Shown piece by piece: positions 8,467 to 18,003 of a DNA stretch of 54,036 bases. The notes beneath the pieces were generated by a model, which was not told the DNA's origin, ran no database searches, and saw only the letters and a list, made by a program, of their open reading frames with translations. This DNA comes from Psychrobacter immobilis (GTDB lineage: Bacteria > Pseudomonadota > Gammaproteobacteria > Pseudomonadales > Moraxellaceae): assembly GCF_904846185.1 (NCBI RefSeq), contig NZ_CAJGZQ010000024.1:1-54036 (forward strand), given 5' to 3'. Position numbers and translations under genes: made by a program. Every line of letters starts with the position of its first letter. The stretch's first letter is position 1.

Positions 8467-9456
8467 TTGACTTGGCAATCCTCACTACAGCTCCATTTCG
8501 ACTGCGCCTCTACTGCTGCAAAAACTCGGCTGTGTCATCGTGCCCATACTGGCGCACTCATGGTGCAGCGCGCGCTGTATCCTGAGCCTGATAGTACTGA
8601 TAACAGCCAAGCAGGGATTTGCCATATTTATGTGTTGTATCCTCCTGCTGGTATCGCCGATGATGACCGCTTAACATTGGAGTTTAACCTACACTCTAAT
8701 AGCCATGCGGTGATTACCACCCCTGGAGCCGGAAAATGGTACGGGCAACGCAAATCGTTGCGATCCTCTAGACCCAGCGACTCATCAAAATTTAACAACG
8801 GTACTCAATCGGCAAACAGCAACACTTCTAACGACTGTTTTAATGATGTTGTCAGCGCAGAACAGCATATCGACGCCCGCCTCGATGATCACGCTGTCCT
8901 TGAATGGCTACCTCAAGAAAGCATTTATTACGATTATTCCAACTCTAATGCCAATAGCCGCTTTTATTTAGCTAAGACAGCAAGTTTATTGACTTGGGAT
9001 ATTGCGGTATTTGGACGTCAAGCGTATCAAGAGACGTTTGCTAATGGTCATTATGCCAACCGCTTAGAGATATGGCGTGAGAGTAATTTATTGGTCAGCG
9101 AATGCACCTCCCAGCCAGCAAATACGCGCTGGTTTACCTCACCATTAGGACTGAATAATCAACATGTGCATGGCTCTTTTTGGGCAATACCTAGCACAGA
9201 GATCATTGCACCTGAGTTACAGAATAATCCGCTCAAGCTTGGTCAGTATTTAGATGCCACTATTACCGAGATACGCCATCTCATTGATACGCAGTCACTA
9301 CCTATTCACTGTACTCACAATTTTCAAGGTATTAATTGCCGTTATTTAGGGGTAGATGTGCGTGCCTGCTTTGAGGCTTTTTACCAAGTCCGCGAGCTTA
9401 TCAGGTCTAAATGGTACAAGCTTGAGCCTCATCGACCGAGAATTTGGGACACCTAA
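8467..9456 (+). CDS. ureD: Urease accessory protein UreD (TTG start)
   Basis: UreD (UreH) is the scaffold that binds apo-urease together with UreF and UreG during nickel insertion. The 329 residues include the conserved region HTGALMVQRALYPEP, ICHIYVLYPPAGIA, the AVITTPGAGKWYG motif and a C-terminal block with RYLGVDVRACFEAFYQVRE. There is no suitable ATG: the first internal ATG would cut away the conserved first strand, so the UUG codon at 8467, preceded by AAAAGGGA, is the likely start. A 30-residue Ser/Asn-rich stretch after the KWYG motif (about 100-130) looks like an insertion relative to standard UreD. It is the first urease gene in the run. Confidence 0.9.
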   Translation: MTWQSSLQLHFDCASTAAKTRLCHRAHTGALMVQRALYPEPDSTDNSQAGICHIYVLYPPAGIADDDRLTLEFNLHSNSHAVITTPGAGKWYGQRKSLRSSRPSDSSKFNNGTQSANSNTSNDCFNDVVSAEQHIDARLDDHAVLEWLPQESIYYDYSNSNANSRFYLAKTASLLTWDIAVFGRQAYQETFANGHYANRLEIWRESNLLVSECTSQPANTRWFTSPLGLNNQHVHGSFWAIPSTEIIAPELQNNPLKLGQYLDATITEIRHLIDTQSLPIHCTHNFQGINCRYLGVDVRACFEAFYQVRELIRSKWYKLEPHRPRIWDT

Positions 9457-9606
9457 TACCATGTGCTCCTGCATACTCTCATCCCTGAACAATGCTGAAT
9501 CAAACCAGAATGACTCTACTTAGTACATTTAACTTAGCACCTTTACTTTATGAAGATTAAAAACGGTTCATAGTCTTTAAAGCACAATAATTATTAAGGA
9601 AGCTTT

Positions 9607-9909
9607 ATGCAATTAAATCCTACAGAGAAAGATAAACTCTTACTATTTACCGCAGGCATGGTGGCGGAACGTCGTAAAAATCGCGGTGTAAAGCTCAATT
9701 ATCCTGAGTCTATCGCTTACATTAGCATGTTACTAATGGAAGGCGCGCGTGATGGCAAAACCGTGGCGCAACTAATGAGTGAAGGATCCACTTATCTCTC
9801 TGCCGATGACGTCATGGAAGGCATTGCAGAGATGATACACGATGTCCAAGTTGAAGCCACTTTCCCCGATGGCACTAAGCTGGTGACGGTACATAACCCC
9901 ATCGTATAG
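9607..9909 (+). CDS. ureA: Urease gamma subunit UreA
   Basis: This is the structural gamma subunit of nickel urease, 100 residues and exactly of family length. The conserved starts [20 protein letters not shown] and [11 protein letters not shown], and the C-terminal [20 protein letters not shown], are unmistakable. It is a separate gene here, 75 bases upstream of the fused beta-alpha gene. AAGGA precedes ATG 9607. Confidence 0.97.
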   Translation: MQLNPTEKDKLLLFTAGMVAERRKNRGVKLNYPESIAYISMLLMEGARDGKTVAQLMSEGSTYLSADDVMEGIAEMIHDVQVEATFPDGTKLVTVHNPIV

Positions 9910-9983
9910 CTTGCTTGTTGTAAAGCCGTATAAAACGATATTGAACTAGAGCCATTGCCATAAGACGATTAAGGATAATAAAA

Positions 9984-12116
9984 ATGACGATAAAAGCAGG
10001 CGAATATAATATTAAAGCAGGCGATATGGCTTTGAATGCTGGTCGATATGTTCAAACCATAACGGTAATCAATACTGGCGACCGCCCTATTCAAATCGGT
10101 TCTCACTATCACTTCTATGAAGTCAATGCAGCACTGAGCTTTGATCGAGAGTCGACGCTTGGCTATCGACTCAATATCCTATCTGGCACTGCGGTACGTT
10201 TTGAGCCAGGACAAGCGCGCGAAGTGGAACTGGTTGCCATCTCAGGTAGACAGCACATTTATGGTTTTTCAGGCGAGGTTATGGGCGTTGTAGACCCTAA
10301 AACCTCTCAAAACACCTCGAAAAAACGCATTGACCGACGTATCTATGCCGAGCATTTTGGCCCTACCACAGGGGATAAGGTACGCTTAGCCGATACGAAT
10401 TTATGGCTTGAGGTTGAGTATGATTTGACCAGTCATATTGACCACCAGCCTGATATTGATAGCGTCAGCATTGGTGAAGAGGTCAAATTTGGTGGCGGCA
10501 AGGTAATCCGCGATGGGATGGGTCAATCACAGCTGCTGGGTGAGCAAATTGCCGATACTATTATTACCAATGCTTTGATTGTGGACTACAGCGGTATCTA
10601 TAAGGCAGATGTCGCTATTAAGGGCGGTCGCATTAGCGGCATTGGTAAAGCTGGCAACCCTGATATTCAGCCTAATGTGACGTTACCTATTGGCGCGGCT
10701 ACCGAAATTATCGCAGGAGAAGGTAAAATTTTGACTGCTGGCGGAATCGATAGCCATATTCACTTCATTGCACCTCAGCAATGTGAAACGGCGCTAATGT
10801 CTGGTGTGACTACGATGTTAGGCGGTGGTACGGGACCTGCTGAAGGTACTCTTGCCACTACTTGTACGCCTGGTGCCTATCATATTCACAGCATGCTAAA
10901 AGCCACCGACTCTATTCCGATGAATATCGGATTCTTGGGTAAAGGCAACGTCAGTTTACCTGCTCCCATTGTTGAGCAGATTGAAGCGGGTGCTATCGGG
11001 CTTAAGCTTCATGAAGACTGGGGCTCCACGCCCAAAGCCATTGATAACTGCCTTAGCGTGGCTGAAGAATATGATGTGCAAGTGGCTATTCATACTGATA
11101 CGTTAAATGAAAGCGGCTATTTAGATAGCACTCTCGGCGCGTTTAAAGACCGCTGTATTCATACCTTCCATACCGAAGGCGCTGGCGGCGGTCATGCCCC
11201 AGATATCTTAAAAGCTATTGGCGAAACCAACGTCTTACCCTCATCAACCAACCCGACGCGCCCTTTCACCATTAATACCATTGACGAGCATCTCGACATG
11301 CTCATGGTTTGTCATCACTTAAGCCCAGCCATTGCTGAAGATGTCGCTTTTGCCGAGAGTCGTATTCGTAAAGAAACCATTGCCGCCGAAGATATTTTAC
11401 AAGACATGGGTGCCATCTCCATGATGAGTAGTGACTCGCAAGCGATGGGACGCGTGGGAGAAGTCATTATTCGCACGTGGCAAACGGCTGATAAAATGAA
11501 AGCCCAACGCGGTCATCTGGCTCCTGATCAATCAGCTAAAACGGAGCAGTCCTTAGAAAATATCATGCTAAATCCCACTGACTCTAATAGCAGCAATGAT
11601 AATTTTCGTATCAAACGCTACCTCGCAAAATACACCATCAATCCTGCCATCACTCATGGCATTAGTGACGAAGTGGGATCCATTGAAGTAGATAAATGGG
11701 CGGATTTAATTTTATGGTCGCCTGCATTTTTTGGCGTAAAGCCTGACCTTATCATTAAAGGCGGCTTGATTGCGGCAGCGTCCATGGGCGACCTCAATGC
11801 TTCCATTTCAACCCCGCAGCCTGTGCACTATCGCAGCATGTTTGGTAGCTTCCCCAAAACAGTGGCGCAGACTTGTATCACCTTTATGTCAAGTGCTGCG
11901 ATAGACAAAGGTGTTGATAGGCAATTAGGGTTAGAAAAGGTCATCAAAGCAGTACATAACATTCGCAAGGTACGCAAACAAGACATGAAATTCAACAGCT
12001 ACTGTCCTAAGATGGAGGTTAACCCTGAGACTTATGAAGTGTACGCCGATGGTGAGCTGTTGACCTGTGAGCCTGCCGACTATCTACCGATGGCACAGCG
12101 CTATTTTTTATTCTAG
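9984..12116 (+). CDS. ureC: Fused urease beta-alpha subunit (UreB-UreC)
   Basis: Residues 1 to about 108 are a complete urease beta subunit ([28 protein letters not shown], the [15 protein letters not shown] block). From about residue 113 the chain continues in frame into the catalytic alpha subunit ([20 protein letters not shown]). No stop codon or plausible start lies at the junction. The alpha part has the nickel ligands and catalytic residues: DSHIHF, carbamylated lysine in KLHEDWG (about 341), [22 protein letters not shown], the mobile-flap Cys-His in MVCHHLSP and SSDSQAMGR. It should hydrolyse urea to ammonia and CO2 with UreA. The alpha part carries an extra Ser/Asn-rich stretch of about 20-25 residues before [14 protein letters not shown] lies nine bases before the start. 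Confidence 0.95.
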   Translation: MTIKAGEYNIKAGDMALNAGRYVQTITVINTGDRPIQIGSHYHFYEVNAALSFDRESTLGYRLNILSGTAVRFEPGQAREVELVAISGRQHIYGFSGEVMGVVDPKTSQNTSKKRIDRRIYAEHFGPTTGDKVRLADTNLWLEVEYDLTSHIDHQPDIDSVSIGEEVKFGGGKVIRDGMGQSQLLGEQIADTIITNALIVDYSGIYKADVAIKGGRISGIGKAGNPDIQPNVTLPIGAATEIIAGEGKILTAGGIDSHIHFIAPQQCETALMSGVTTMLGGGTGPAEGTLATTCTPGAYHIHSMLKATDSIPMNIGFLGKGNVSLPAPIVEQIEAGAIGLKLHEDWGSTPKAIDNCLSVAEEYDVQVAIHTDTLNESGYLDSTLGAFKDRCIHTFHTEGAGGGHAPDILKAIGETNVLPSSTNPTRPFTINTIDEHLDMLMVCHHLSPAIAEDVAFAESRIRKETIAAEDILQDMGAISMMSSDSQAMGRVGEVIIRTWQTADKMKAQRGHLAPDQSAKTEQSLENIMLNPTDSNSSNDNFRIKRYLAKYTINPAITHGISDEVGSIEVDKWADLILWSPAFFGVKPDLIIKGGLIAAASMGDLNASISTPQPVHYRSMFGSFPKTVAQTCITFMSSAAIDKGVDRQLGLEKVIKAVHNIRKVRKQDMKFNSYCPKMEVNPETYEVYADGELLTCEPADYLPMAQRYFLF

Positions 12117-12190
12117 CTGCTTTTTATTGTCGTGCTGATAATCCACCATCAGCTGTCAACCATCTACTTTAACGGACTATAAACATAATT

Positions 12191-12739
12191 ATGAACATTT
12201 ATACGCAACGTCTTGATCTATCAACCCTTAGCGCTGAACAACAGGCGATTATTGATAGGCAAAAACAGGCAGAAAACTTTTTATATTTAGATTTCGATAC
12301 CCGTCAGCGTAGCCGTTTTAAAGCAGAAACACAGCACCACGCAATCATTGGTGTTGATTTACCACGTACGGAAACTATTAAGAATGGCAGTGTACTGGCA
12401 GACCATCAAGGCAACTTGATACAGATTATGGCCGCTAATCAAGCCTTAATCGAAGTGACTGCTGATAATGGTTTTGACCTTATGAAAGGCGCTTACCATT
12501 TAGGTAATCGTCATGTGCCATTAATGATTACAACTAAGGCCCTGTACTTTGAGCCTGATCATGTTTTAGAAGCGATGTTAAATCAACTTGGACTACATAC
12601 CCAAGCCGTACAAGCGCCGTTTGAGCCAGAAACGGGTGCCTATAAAGGCAATCAAGGCGGACATTCTCACTCTCATGGTCATAGTCATCATGGTCACGAC
12701 CATGACCATTCACATACCCACGGCAACTCTCATGACTAA
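12191..12739 (+). CDS. ureE: Urease accessory nickel chaperone UreE
   Basis: UreE delivers Ni2+ to the UreD-UreF-UreG-urease complex. The product is 182 residues, with the peptide-binding N-domain, the conserved AYHLGNRHVPLMI motif (metal-binding His) and a histidine-rich tail from about residue 157 with over a dozen His interspersed with Ser, Gly and Asp. Such tails store nickel in Klebsiella-type UreE. The ribosome site (ACGGA) is weak. Its stop codon overlaps the ureF start (ATG 12732), which suggests coupling. Confidence 0.95.
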   Translation: MNIYTQRLDLSTLSAEQQAIIDRQKQAENFLYLDFDTRQRSRFKAETQHHAIIGVDLPRTETIKNGSVLADHQGNLIQIMAANQALIEVTADNGFDLMKGAYHLGNRHVPLMITTKALYFEPDHVLEAMLNQLGLHTQAVQAPFEPETGAYKGNQGGHSHSHGHSHHGHDHDHSHTHGNSHD

Positions 12740-13529
12740 TCACGCCACACACTCACAGCAGACTACCTGTACCGCACAAGGTATAAATGATCTGAATAAT
12801 ACAGAAGTAACTGGACTTTTGTTCATTCTGGCGTCAAGTAACCTACCTATTGGCAGTTATACCTACTCGCAAGGCATCGAACCCGCTATTGAGGCAGGGC
12901 TGATTCATAATGAAAGCAGTAGTTTAGCGTTTATGAGTGATTATCTGGAGCTGGCATTATGTCGGTATGAGCTACCGCTACTGGCGCTTATGATTGAAGC
13001 ACTTATGGTTGATGACGTTGCGCTTGCTGACGCTTTAGGTACAGATTACCATGCCAGCCGTGAAAGTAAAGAGTTTGTCTATGAGTCAAGCCAATTGGCT
13101 CTTTCTTTATCAGCATGGCTTGGTGATGTCCTTGAGCTCGACGTGCCTGACAGCTTACTTGCCCATGGATTTTTACCCCTCTTTGCCCATATCAGCTCGC
13201 ACTGGCAGCTTAAGCCTGTACAAGCCTTGACCACCTACGCCTTTGGTCAAATCGAAAATATGGTGTTGGCTGCGGTCAAGACCGTACCGCTTGGGCAAAT
13301 GGCAGGACAGCGCATTATTTGGCAGCTACAACAGTTATTAAGTCAGCAGATACAGGCATTGGCTGCCAACGTCAAGCAAAGATTTTTGCAAGTTCAAAAT
13401 ATGCCTTTAGAGGCTAACGTAAAGCTGAATCTACTTTATCAAAAGCTACATATGTCCGCTAACCTACCAAATTTAGCCATACTGTCTTGCCAGCATGAAA
13501 GGCAATACAGCCGCCTATTTCGCTCTTAA
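12732..13529 (+). CDS. ureF: Urease accessory protein UreF
   Basis: UreF sits between UreD and UreG in the nickel-insertion complex. The product is 265 residues and largely helical. [20 protein letters not shown] is the family's signature N-terminus, and [12 protein letters not shown] is a conserved C-terminal element. The start is taken at ATG 12732, which overlaps the end of ureE by eight bases. The same reading frame is open upstream to 12588, but that part lies inside the His-rich ureE tail and is a shadow. Confidence 0.92.
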   Translation: MTNHATHSQQTTCTAQGINDLNNTEVTGLLFILASSNLPIGSYTYSQGIEPAIEAGLIHNESSSLAFMSDYLELALCRYELPLLALMIEALMVDDVALADALGTDYHASRESKEFVYESSQLALSLSAWLGDVLELDVPDSLLAHGFLPLFAHISSHWQLKPVQALTTYAFGQIENMVLAAVKTVPLGQMAGQRIIWQLQQLLSQQIQALAANVKQRFLQVQNMPLEANVKLNLLYQKLHMSANLPNLAILSCQHERQYSRLFRS

Positions 13530-13567
13530 TCGCTAATAAACACAACTCTCATCAAGGAACTTTATTT

Positions 13568-14221
13568 ATGGCACTAACACCCAAAGTCGAAAACAAAAAT
13601 TTAGAAACGACGCTCTCTCCGCTACGTTTAGGCATTGGTGGCCCTGTAGGCTCAGGAAAAACGGCATTGACGCTGAGACTATGTCAACGCCTGCGGGATG
13701 ACATCAATATGGCAGTGGTGACCAATGATATTTATACCAAAGAAGACTCTGAATTCTTAACCCGCAATGAGGCGATGCCAGCTGAGCGCATTCGCGGTGT
13801 TGAAACCGGTGGCTGCCCGCATACTGCCATTCGTGAAGATGCCTCAATTAACTTATCTGCCATCGCCGAATTACAGCAGCAATTTGCAGGTCTTGAGCTC
13901 ATTATCATCGAGTCTGGTGGTGATAATTTGGCAGCAACTTTTAGCCCTGAATTGTCCGACTTGACACTATATGTCATTGACGTGTCTGCAGGCGATAAAA
14001 TTCCTCGTAAAGGCGGCCCTGGTATCATGAAATCGGACTTGCTCATTATCAATAAAACCGACCTTGCCCCTTTCGTAGGCGCGTCACTTGAGGTAATGGC
14101 ACATGATGCCAAAAAAATGCGCGGTGATAAGCCTGTGGTATTCAGCAACATGAAAACAGGCGAAGGTCTTGATGACATTGTTGCTTTTATCTTAGATAAA
14201 GGCATGTTAAATGTGGCGTAG
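13568..14221 (+). CDS. ureG: Urease accessory GTPase UreG
   Basis: UreG is a SIMIBI-class GTPase that powers nickel transfer into urease. The 217 residues show the P-loop GGPVGSGKT at about 24, the CPH metal-binding motif in [13 protein letters not shown], the [15 protein letters not shown] switch region and the guanine motif NKTDLAP. Length and motifs are standard. AAGGAACTTT precedes ATG 13568, and it lies 38 bases after ureF. Confidence 0.97.
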   Translation: MALTPKVENKNLETTLSPLRLGIGGPVGSGKTALTLRLCQRLRDDINMAVVTNDIYTKEDSEFLTRNEAMPAERIRGVETGGCPHTAIREDASINLSAIAELQQQFAGLELIIIESGGDNLAATFSPELSDLTLYVIDVSAGDKIPRKGGPGIMKSDLLIINKTDLAPFVGASLEVMAHDAKKMRGDKPVVFSNMKTGEGLDDIVAFILDKGMLNVA

Positions 14222-14326
14222 AATGCCTTAGGTAATGGCATTAATAAGTGCTCTACAAACCGCTGATGGATCAGTGGATTATGAGTCAGTTTTTATATCG
14301 ATTTGTTTATTTATTAAGGATTTATC

Positions 14327-15004
14327 ATGACAACAGACACAGCCAAAACGATGACACGCAAAAACCTCTTCCAAAAAACCACCATAATCAGTGGCTTAGC
14401 GCTGTTATCGTTACTACCAACACTCGCGTTTGCTCACCCTGGGCATGGCTTGATGGCAGCAGATGGCTCATTTGGCCTTTCAATATTGTCTGGTATGTTG
14501 CACCCTTTAACTGGGTTCGACCATCTGATGTTAGCGCTGGGCATGGGGATGCTATTTACTCAAATGCACAGCTTTAAAAAAGGCTTTGTAGCACTGTTAA
14601 TTGGTCTAGTAACAGGATTTTTACTGAGTTTAAGTGTGAGCTTGAATAGCCTGTTTATTGAATACGGTATTCTACTCTCTATCGTACTCCTGACCATGGC
14701 ACTTATGAGCCGCTACTTTAATGTAGCATTGAATCAAAACCACGAGATGTCCGTCAAAACCGTGTATAAATTCTTAATCATTGGCTTTGGTGCGCTTGCT
14801 ATGTTCCACGGTGCTGCTCATGCAATCGAAGTGCCTGCAAACAGTAATACCGCTGGCTTCTTTACGGGTATGATTGTGGCCATGCTAGGTCTATATACTA
14901 TCGGCAAAGGATTTGCCACTTATCTAAACACTCACCTGCAAGACAGCTTGATTATTCAACGTGTTATAGCTGTTGTCGGTTTATGCGGTGTGCTGTTAGG
15001 TTAA
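14327..15004 (+). CDS. ureJ: HupE/UreJ-family membrane protein, likely nickel permease
   Basis: This is a 225-residue membrane protein with an N-terminal signal ending at AFAHPGHG, followed by about six membrane segments. HPGHG, the HPLTGFDHLMLALGMGML motif and the later MFHGAAHAIEV motif (conserved His and Asp in membrane) are hallmarks of HupE/UreJ. These proteins bring nickel in for hydrogenase or urease. Placement after ureG supports the urease role. AAGGATTTATC precedes ATG 14327. It is the last gene of the urea block and is followed by a bidirectional terminator. Confidence 0.88.
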   Translation: MTTDTAKTMTRKNLFQKTTIISGLALLSLLPTLAFAHPGHGLMAADGSFGLSILSGMLHPLTGFDHLMLALGMGMLFTQMHSFKKGFVALLIGLVTGFLLSLSVSLNSLFIEYGILLSIVLLTMALMSRYFNVALNQNHEMSVKTVYKFLIIGFGALAMFHGAAHAIEVPANSNTAGFFTGMIVAMLGLYTIGKGFATYLNTHLQDSLIIQRVIAVVGLCGVLLG

Positions 15005-15245
15005 CTTTGTTAATTTATACACAGAGTTATTTAACACGGTAGTAAGTTGAAGTGTAATGCACGCAGGTGACATTATCTAAATTGCCTTGTGACATTGCCT
15101 TATGCCCCTGAGCTTATGACAGCTCTTAAAGAAACTCTTAAAGAAATAAGGCCGCGCAAGCGACCGCTTAGCTCACAGCAGGATTAGCATTCAAAAAGGT
15201 TTGGGCTATAAGAAGCTTTAGATAATAAGTATGAAATGGTCATCA

Positions 15246-15275
15246 GAAAAAAAGGACAAATTAATGTCCTTTTTC
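15246..15275. terminator. Bidirectional terminator between ureJ and the adhesin gene
   Basis: GAAAAAAAGGAC and GTCCTTTTTC form a stem around an 8-base loop, with A-run on one side and T-run on the other. It can stop transcription from both converging genes. Confidence 0.75.
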
Positions 15276-15297
15276 TGGCTTTTGGTTTACTCAATGC

Positions 15298-17559
15298 TTA
15301 CCAGCTAAAGCCCATACCCATGCCACCAGAGTTCTCATCTTTCGTGAAAGCACCACCGAGACTAAAGCTGGTATTGGGATTAATGACACGCTGATACCCC
15401 AATGAGACCGCTTGCTCGGAGCCCTGAAACCCTGCGCCCACGCCTATACGGTTCTTACCTTGTAAACCTGACGTGCTGGTTGCCATGTTTAACATCGCAC
15501 CTTGACGATCAAAACGATCATCAATTTCCTTAAAGCGCTGTCCATTGTCTTGCAGATAATTTTGAATAGAGTCATTTAGAGCATTAAATTTAGTATCAGT
15601 ATAAGTGTTCGAGGTTTCGATAGCGCTTGTTTTTGCGTCTTGTAACTGACTGACATTGACTGCGTCATTATCAGCGGTACCATTAGCAACATTGATAATC
15701 TGACGTTGGTTAAGATCCGAACCAACCGACACTGTGTTTTCACGGTTAGAGCTAGAGTCATTGCCGAGTACCACGGCGTTTTTTGCAGTAGTATTGACAT
15801 TATTACCGAGCACAAAAGTATTGTCGCCAGACACGGTATTATTATTGCCCATACTATAGCTGTTATTGCCACTGACCGTACTTGGATCGCCAATCGCACC
15901 TGAATGATTTCCAGTCACTTTATTACCAGTGCCAATGCTGATAGCTTGCTCGCCGATTGCTTGAGCACCATCTCCCATTGCAATAGATTGCTTGCCCTGC
16001 GCCGCCGCATTAGCGCCTAAAGCCATTGCGTTGTCTCCACTAGCAATCGCTTCTGCAGACGTACCACCATTGATGCTTAGGTATTTATGCTGTGCAGCAA
16101 TGTCCTGTTTAACGCTCAATACCTGATCATTCGTATAAATTTGTGACGATGCTAGAGTCTCGGTGGCTTTGCCATCGGTGTAGCCTTTCGATGCGGTTAA
16201 AGTTTCAGTTGCTTTGTCGTCGGTGTAACCTTTTGATGCGGTTAAAGTTTCAGTTGCTTTGTCGTCGGTGTAGCCTTTTGATGCAGTCAAAGTCTCGGTT
16301 GCTTTGCCGTCGGTATAACCTTTTGAGGCAGTTAAGGTTTCGGTTGCTTTGTCGTCGGTGTAGCCTTTTGATGCAGTCAAAGTCTCGGTTGCTTTGCCGT
16401 CGGTATAACCTTTTGAGGCGGTTAAAGTTTCAGTCGCTTTGTCGTCGGTGTAACCTTTTGATGCGGTTAAAGTTTCAGTTGCTTTGTCGTCGGTGTAGCC
16501 TTTTGATGCAGTCAAAGTCTCGGTTGCTTTGCCGTCGGTATAACCTTTTGAGGCGGTTAAAGTTTCAGTCGCTTTGTCGTCGGTATATCGTTTATTTACC
16601 GCATCTGTATCATTTATTGCATCTGCCACGTTAGTGATACGTTTTTCGAAACCCTTGCTACCAACTGAAATCGTATCCCTTTCATCTGCAATGGAGAAAC
16701 TACCGATGGCGGTTGCGCCTGTCGCAGTGGCTTGGCTATTACTGCCAAACACGCTGCTGTCTGTACCTGATGCGGTATTCTGATAACCAACTGTAATACT
16801 ATAGTCACCCTCTGATGTATTTTCAAAACCGACGGCACTACTGTCCTCACCTGATGCTGTATTATTATAACCGACGGCACTGCTATTTACATTCGAGGCG
16901 GTGTTTTTATAGCCAATTGCACTGCTATTTATGTTCGATGCCGTGTTGTTATAACCAAATGCACTACTATAACCCTCTGATGCGATATTATTAGAGCCTA
17001 CCGCACTGCTATTGATACGCGATGCGGTATTGTTATAACCAACGGCACTACTGTACTTAACTGATGCTTCATTATTAGCACCTAACGCACTACTATAATC
17101 ACCTGATGCTGCATTAGTATAACCAACCGCACTGCTATAAATACCCGAAGACTCATTAGAAATACCTGTTGCGCTGCTATAACTGCCCTTTGCTTTATTT
17201 GCATAGCCTAGCGCAGTAGCTTCACTCAATGCTTCATTATCAATACCTAAAGCACTGCTATTGAGACCGTCTGCTGCATTATTTATTCCACAGGCTAGTG
17301 CAATTACACCTGTTGCTGTACTTCCTCCAGAGACAGGATCCGTTACGCATACCACGCCTGCCCACACTGTAGAGCCACTGATCGCTGCAATACTGAAGGC
17401 AAGCCCTTTCACAGTCAACATCTTATAGTTATTTGAGCGAGCTATCAGGGCGATAGTGCCAGTCGTGCCGCTGGTCTTACCAACGCTCTTGGTATTTTCA
17501 GACACCACCACTATACAACCTAGTGATTGACTCCAAATCTTTTTAAATACTTTATTCAT
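15298..17559 (-). CDS. Trimeric autotransporter adhesin (YadA/Hia type)
   Basis: This type V secreted surface adhesin has 753 residues. The start at ATG 17559 has GGAG six bases upstream and begins with an extended signal peptide region (MNKVFKKIWSQSLGCIVVVS) typical of the class, then a hydrophobic signal. Head repeats of the SSAVGYNNTAS type fill about 90-250. A neck (NDTDAVNKRY) follows, then ten 15-residue stalk repeats (about 320-468), a second head (DNAMALGANAAAQGKQS), a second neck (TADNDAVNVSQL) and the C-terminal YadA-like membrane anchor ending GMGMGFSW. All parts of a complete adhesin are present. It is monocistronic and convergent to the urease operon. Its ligand is unknown. Confidence 0.92.
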   Translation of the reverse strand: MNKVFKKIWSQSLGCIVVVSENTKSVGKTSGTTGTIALIARSNNYKMLTVKGLAFSIAAISGSTVWAGVVCVTDPVSGGSTATGVIALACGINNAADGLNSSALGIDNEALSEATALGYANKAKGSYSSATGISNESSGIYSSAVGYTNAASGDYSSALGANNEASVKYSSAVGYNNTASRINSSAVGSNNIASEGYSSAFGYNNTASNINSSAIGYKNTASNVNSSAVGYNNTASGEDSSAVGFENTSEGDYSITVGYQNTASGTDSSVFGSNSQATATGATAIGSFSIADERDTISVGSKGFEKRITNVADAINDTDAVNKRYTDDKATETLTASKGYTDGKATETLTASKGYTDDKATETLTASKGYTDDKATETLTASKGYTDGKATETLTASKGYTDDKATETLTASKGYTDGKATETLTASKGYTDDKATETLTASKGYTDDKATETLTASKGYTDGKATETLASSQIYTNDQVLSVKQDIAAQHKYLSINGGTSAEAIASGDNAMALGANAAAQGKQSIAMGDGAQAIGEQAISIGTGNKVTGNHSGAIGDPSTVSGNNSYSMGNNNTVSGDNTFVLGNNVNTTAKNAVVLGNDSSSNRENTVSVGSDLNQRQIINVANGTADNDAVNVSQLQDAKTSAIETSNTYTDTKFNALNDSIQNYLQDNGQRFKEIDDRFDRQGAMLNMATSTSGLQGKNRIGVGAGFQGSEQAVSLGYQRVINPNTSFSLGGAFTKDENSGGMGMGFSW
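16155..16595 (-). repeat. 45-bp tandem repeat, about ten copies, inside the adhesin stalk
   Basis: The period is exactly 45 bp, as seen from GATGCGGTT recurring at 16190 and 16235. It encodes KATETLTASKGYTD followed by D or G, fifteen residues, ten times. The D/G position switches irregularly, so copies have been shuffled. Fifteen-residue repeats give the right-handed coiled-coil stalk known from YadA. Confidence 0.9.
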
Positions 17560-18003
17560 AGCTCGCTCCATAAGTCCAAAAACTACTCGTTGATAAAATC
17601 AAGGCTATCTATGTCACTTACATTAACCATGCTCGTAAATGACAGCTGTCACTTATTAAAGCACAAAGCTAACATACCTGTATATTTACATTAAAGGATA
17701 TTTAATCTTCAGAGCTGTCTTAGATAAGCAAAATAATCTGGGATAGTTTTATGGAGAAATAGCATTATGAGTAAGATTCGCCTACCCAAACGCTCACAGC
17801 ACAGTTAGCACAACGATTGTTATATCGGTAAGAGTGAGCGCGTCCGGTAGGATTGCAAGTGCCGTTATGGCACTCGCAAGGTCTGGCAGCAGATCAACCT
17901 GATGGCGTATCTAAGGAAATTTGGCATGGCATAGAGAATGTTGAACAAGTAACCATTGAGTAGATGGACTGATTTCATAACCCAAACAATCTACCTAAAT
18001 GAT
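17560..18003. other. Gene-free stretch upstream of the adhesin, with a possible transposase remnant
   Basis: The part next to the adhesin gene (17560-17760) is AT-rich and presumably carries its promoter, though I see no clear -35/-10. From 17767 the plus strand reads as an interrupted peptide with stop codons, listed separately as a pseudogene. Nothing else is recognisable. Confidence 0.4.
17767..17938 (+). pseudogene. Degenerate remnant, possibly of an IS1-type zinc-finger transposase N-terminus
   Basis: ATG 17767 opens a frame broken by several stops. A downstream piece reads DCKCRYGTRKVWQQ and then LMAYLRKFGMA. Cys-x-Cys-Arg-Tyr followed by a Trp recalls the zinc-binding N-terminus of IS1-type InsA proteins. 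The similarity is weak and was judged by eye only; it may be coincidence. Confidence 0.2.

Noticed and set aside
12588..12731. Upstream extension of ureF
   Set aside because: It overlaps the ureE His-rich tail in another frame and encodes Met/Ile/Thr-rich sequence foreign to UreF. ATG 12732 fits the coupled start.
13732..14241. 169-codon minus-strand frame over ureG
   Set aside because: Antisense to the strongly conserved GTPase gene, with no start signal.
16155..16595. Regular repeats that could suggest a CRISPR array
   Set aside because: The repeats are contiguous, without unique spacers, in frame with the adhesin, and no cas genes are present.
16143..16634. Long plus-strand reading frame of repeated Cys/Arg/Leu-rich sequence
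   Set aside because: It is the antisense image of the adhesin's 45-bp repeats. A repeat with a period divisible by three keeps any stop-free antisense frame open. No ribosome site and no plausible protein composition.
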